Assembly: GCA_038521775.1 (NCBI GenBank)
Contig: JBCBKN010000168.1
Coordinates: 1-9,365 of the forward strand
From: J013 sp038521775
GTDB lineage: Bacteria; Pseudomonadota; Alphaproteobacteria; Rhodobacterales; Rhodobacteraceae
Direction of reading: 5' to 3'
DNA: 9,365 bases
How positions within the stretch are numbered: the first letter of the stretch is position 1; each line of letters begins with the position of its first letter. Below are positions 7,198 to 9,365 of the stretch, one piece after another. The notes under the pieces were generated by a model. It had not been told where the DNA came from, ran no database searches, and was given only the letters and a program-made list of their open reading frames with translations. The position numbers were made by a program, and so were the translations under genes.

Positions 7198-7913
7198 CCG
7201 GTCTTCCCCCCATATGGCGCGCGGCGCATCCGCCGAAACGCCATTTTCTGCGTGGCCAGCCGATCGGGCGTGCCGAACCAGGCATAACTCAGCAGGGCCG
7301 GTTCCAGATCGCCGACAGTGATCCGATGCATCCGCCCCGGCGGGTTGAAGATCAGCGATCCCGGGGCATAGACCCCGTCATCGTTTTCGCTGACCGCGCC
7401 GGAGAGGGTGAAATAGCTTTCCGTCAGCCCCTCATGGCTGTGGGCGGGATAGGTGCAGGCGGGCGCAAAGAGCACGATCCCCAGGATCACATCATGCGTC
7501 ACGACCGGGCCCTGCGGGCCGGCAAACTCGGCATAGGCGAACTTCTTGGAAAGCCCGCGCGGCACCTTTTCGTAGCCGTAAAGCCAGCTCAGTTCCGGCT
7601 GCACGCTCTCGATCGCGCGGACCACCGATTGGGTGGCCAGCCGGCGGCCCTGATCGAGCGCGCGCTTAAGATGCGCGGTGACCGGCTTGTCCTCGATCAC
7701 GCGGGCCAGAACCGGCGGGTTTGCGGTCACCGTCCGGGCAATGGCCTCGCGCACCGAGCGCTGATGCGTGCGGATGATCTTTGAGCCGCCGGCGCTCGAC
7801 CGGCGGTAAAGCTCGTAGAACTCCCGAAGCAGGTAAACCCAGTCGGGCTTTTGGGACAGCCGCGGCGACGCGGCCTCTTCATACAAACGCTCGGCCGCCG
7901 ACGTCTCTTCCAC
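7194..7913 (-). CDS. DMSP lyase / lyase-like (DLL) family cupin
   Basis: The C-terminal half is a single cupin barrel preceded by a helical N-terminal part, as in DddL/DddQ-type dimethylsulfoniopropionate lyases. Numbered from the start chosen here (239 residues), motif 1 is YPAHSHEGLTESYFTLSG with His158, His160, Glu165 and Tyr167. Motif 2 is GSLIFNPPGRMH with His196. The Glu-x-Tyr after the histidines is characteristic of the family, where His, Glu, Tyr and His hold the metal and Tyr serves as base. Known members cleave DMSP to dimethyl sulfide and acrylate, but many are lyase-like proteins of unknown substrate, so activity is not established. The start is uncertain: ATGs at 7952 and 7934 have no Shine-Dalgarno, whereas the GTG at 7913 has GGAGG five bases upstream and gives a length near that of DddL. 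It ends overlapping the rhodanese start. Confidence 0.8.
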   Translation of the reverse strand: MEETSAAERLYEEAASPRLSQKPDWVYLLREFYELYRRSSAGGSKIIRTHQRSVREAIARTVTANPPVLARVIEDKPVTAHLKRALDQGRRLATQSVVRAIESVQPELSWLYGYEKVPRGLSKKFAYAEFAGPQGPVVTHDVILGIVLFAPACTYPAHSHEGLTESYFTLSGAVSENDDGVYAPGSLIFNPPGRMHRITVGDLEPALLSYAWFGTPDRLATQKMAFRRMRRAPYGGKTG

Positions 7914-7982
7914 CCCAGCCTCCAAAACCTGCATCACAGCGCCGGTGCACATGCCGCCGCGCCGACCGCGCTGCCCGCTTGG

Positions 7983-9164
7983 TCAGGGACGCTCGAGCGC
8001 AATGGCCGTGCCTTCGCCGCCACCGATACAGATTGCCGCCAGCCCGCGCTTGACGTCCCGCGCCTCCATTTCGTGCAGAAGCGTCACCATGATGCGCGCG
8101 CCCGAGGCGCCGATCGGGTGGCCAAGCGCGCAGGCCCCGCCATTGACGTTGAGCTTGTCGCGCGGCACGCCCAGTTCGGCCATGAAGGCCATGGGCACCA
8201 CGGCAAAGGCCTCGTTGACTTCAAAAAGATCGACATCCTCGACCGTCCAGCCCAGCCGATCCATCAGCTTGCGCGCCGCCGGCACCGGGGCGGTCGTAAA
8301 CCAGCCCGGCGCCTGGGCATGGCTGGCATGTCCCAGAATGCGCGCGCGCGGCGTCACGTCAGAGGCCTGGGCCAGGCTTTGCGGCATCAGCACCAGGGCG
8401 GCCGCACCGTCCGAGATCGACGAGGCATTGGCCGCCGTCACCGTGCCGCCCTCGCGAAAGGCCGGGCGCAGGTTGGGGATCTTGTCGGGCCGGGCATTGC
8501 GCGGCTGCTCATCGGTTGCAATCTCGACAGGCTGGCGCCGCTCAAGAACGCTGACGGGAACAATCTCGCGCGCAAACCGCCCGGTCTTTTGGGCCGACAG
8601 CGCACCGTCCAGCGAGGCGAGCGCATAGGCGTCCTGCGCGGCACGGCTGAACTGGTATTTCTCCGCGCAATCCTCGGCAAAACTGCCCATCAGCCGGCCG
8701 GGCTCATAGGCATCCTCCAGCCCGTCGAGGAACATGTGATCCATCGCCCGGGCGTGCCCCATGCGGGCACCTTCGCGCAGCTTGGGCAGCAGGTAGGGCG
8801 CGTTGGTCATGCTCTCCATGCCGCCAGCCACGACGACCTGCCCGTTGCCCGCGGCAAGCTGGTCATGGGCCAGCATCGCGGCCTTCATGCCCGAGCCGCA
8901 CATCTTGTTGAGCGTCGTGGCCGGCACATCCTCGGCAAGCCCGGCCTTGAAGGCGGCCTGCCGGGCGGGCGCCTGGCCCTGCCCGGCCGGCAGCACACAG
9001 CCCATCAGCACCTCATCGACCGAGGCTGCATCGATGCCGGCCCGCGACAGGGCGGCAGCGATCGCAGCACCGCCAAGATCGGCCGCCGTTGCGCCGGCCA
9101 GTTCGCCCTGAAAGCCGCCCATCGGCGTGCGGGCGGCCCCTGCAATCACAATTGGGTCGTCCAT
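7983..9164 (-). CDS. Acetyl-CoA C-acetyltransferase (thiolase family)
   Basis: A 393-residue cytoplasmic thiolase, matching the length of PhaA/AtoB-type enzymes. It condenses two acetyl-CoA or, in reverse, splits a 3-ketoacyl-CoA. The acyl-accepting cysteine is Cys89 in LNKMCGSGMKA. The C-terminal half has NEAFA near residue 315, NVNGGACALGHPIGASG with His349, and CIGGGEGTA with Cys379, the general acid/base. All catalytic residues are in place. The GGMESMTNAPYLLP block is standard for the family. The ATG at 9164 has an excellent GGGAGG five to six bases upstream; a longer frame upstream is unsupported. It is the first gene of its block and is followed by the cupin gene. With the SDR two genes on it makes the last two steps of a beta-oxidation-like route. 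Biosynthetic use (acetoacetyl-CoA for PHB) is possible but no reductase or synthase partner is visible. Confidence 0.96.
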   Translation of the reverse strand: MDDPIVIAGAARTPMGGFQGELAGATAADLGGAAIAAALSRAGIDAASVDEVLMGCVLPAGQGQAPARQAAFKAGLAEDVPATTLNKMCGSGMKAAMLAHDQLAAGNGQVVVAGGMESMTNAPYLLPKLREGARMGHARAMDHMFLDGLEDAYEPGRLMGSFAEDCAEKYQFSRAAQDAYALASLDGALSAQKTGRFAREIVPVSVLERRQPVEIATDEQPRNARPDKIPNLRPAFREGGTVTAANASSISDGAAALVLMPQSLAQASDVTPRARILGHASHAQAPGWFTTAPVPAARKLMDRLGWTVEDVDLFEVNEAFAVVPMAFMAELGVPRDKLNVNGGACALGHPIGASGARIMVTLLHEMEARDVKRGLAAICIGGGEGTAIALERP

Positions 9165-9365
9165 CCGGTCCTCCCGATAAGCTGGTGGCGCTGACGTCTT
9201 GCCCCACGGCCCGCTGTCGCGTCCGCCGCGCCATCCTGCGCGCGCAACCGGCAAGGTCAAGGCCGAACCGCGCGCCGCGGCCGAGCCCGGCGATGCGGCT
9301 CTGCGCGCGCGAAAATCGGCAAAGGATCGGGCGGTGTAGCGGGCGCATGCCCGCGGCAAGGGAGA
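9165..9365. other. Upstream intergenic region of the thiolase operon
   Basis: These 201 bases hold no gene I can support. They contain the thiolase promoter candidate and an inverted repeat GCGGGC-GCAT-GCCCGC at 9339-9354. The last bases of the window (AAGGGAGA at 9358-9365, plus strand) look like a ribosome binding site, so a divergent gene could start just outside. Confidence 0.4.
9233..9260 (-). promoter_or_regulatory. Candidate promoter of the thiolase operon
   Basis: On the minus strand CTTGACC, with TTGACC at 9260-9255, is a strong alphaproteobacterial -35 element. A 16-base spacer leads to CAGGAT (9238-9233), which keeps the important A2 and T6 of the -10 consensus. This is 68 bases upstream of the thiolase ATG, a reasonable leader length. 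The -35 is good and the -10 modest. Confidence 0.4.

Noticed and set aside
7851..9194. Plus-strand open frame of 447 codons antisense to the thiolase
   Set aside because: The opposite strand encodes a full thiolase with all catalytic residues. The translation here is His/Arg/Gly-rich without a domain.
9165..9359. N-terminal extension of the thiolase frame
   Set aside because: Thiolases start close to the IVIAGAARTP strand. The extension is Ala/Arg-rich and the GGGAGG site defines the ATG at 9164.

Overview
The window is GC-rich, densely packed DNA with strong G/C preference at third codon positions. Every gene I can support lies on the minus strand, so the biological order runs from high to low coordinates. 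Protein style (Rhodobacterales-like PotABCD proteins, a DddL/DddQ-type cupin, a type-10 3-hydroxyacyl-CoA dehydrogenase) suggests an alphaproteobacterium, probably of the Rhodobacteraceae/Roseobacter group. That assignment is inferred from resemblance to known families, not from a search.

Block A (9164 to 6033) reads like one metabolic operon: an acetyl-CoA acetyltransferase-type thiolase, a cupin of the DMSP lyase and lyase-like family, a single-domain rhodanese, and an SDR resembling 3-hydroxyacyl-CoA dehydrogenase type 2. The cupin and rhodanese genes overlap by four bases and the rhodanese and SDR genes are four bases apart. A CTTGAC-type promoter candidate lies before the thiolase, and a hairpin lies 10 bases after the SDR.

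Block B (5864 to 1310) is a complete polyamine-type ABC importer in the order ATPase, periplasmic binding protein, permease, permease. It starts with a TTG codon behind an AT-rich leader carrying a large imperfect dyad. Stem-loops sit about 24 bases after the ATPase stop and again after the binding-protein stop, so the binding-protein gene is bracketed by RNA structure.

Block C (1189 to 1, running off the window) holds a class II aldolase/adducin-family protein and, five bases later, the N-terminal 140 residues of an M32 (Taq-type) metallocarboxypeptidase.

The most interesting reading is that blocks A and B together import and degrade a small, possibly cationic or sulfonium/ammonium compound. 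The importer would bring it in, the lyase-like cupin would act on it, the SDR and thiolase would process CoA-linked products, and the rhodanese might handle sulfur. The link between the blocks rests on adjacency and shared strand only, and the cupin's substrate cannot be read from sequence. I see no tRNA, rRNA, CRISPR array, insertion sequence, phage gene or attachment site, and no gene-free stretch longer than 300 bases. The longest is the 201 bases upstream of the thiolase.
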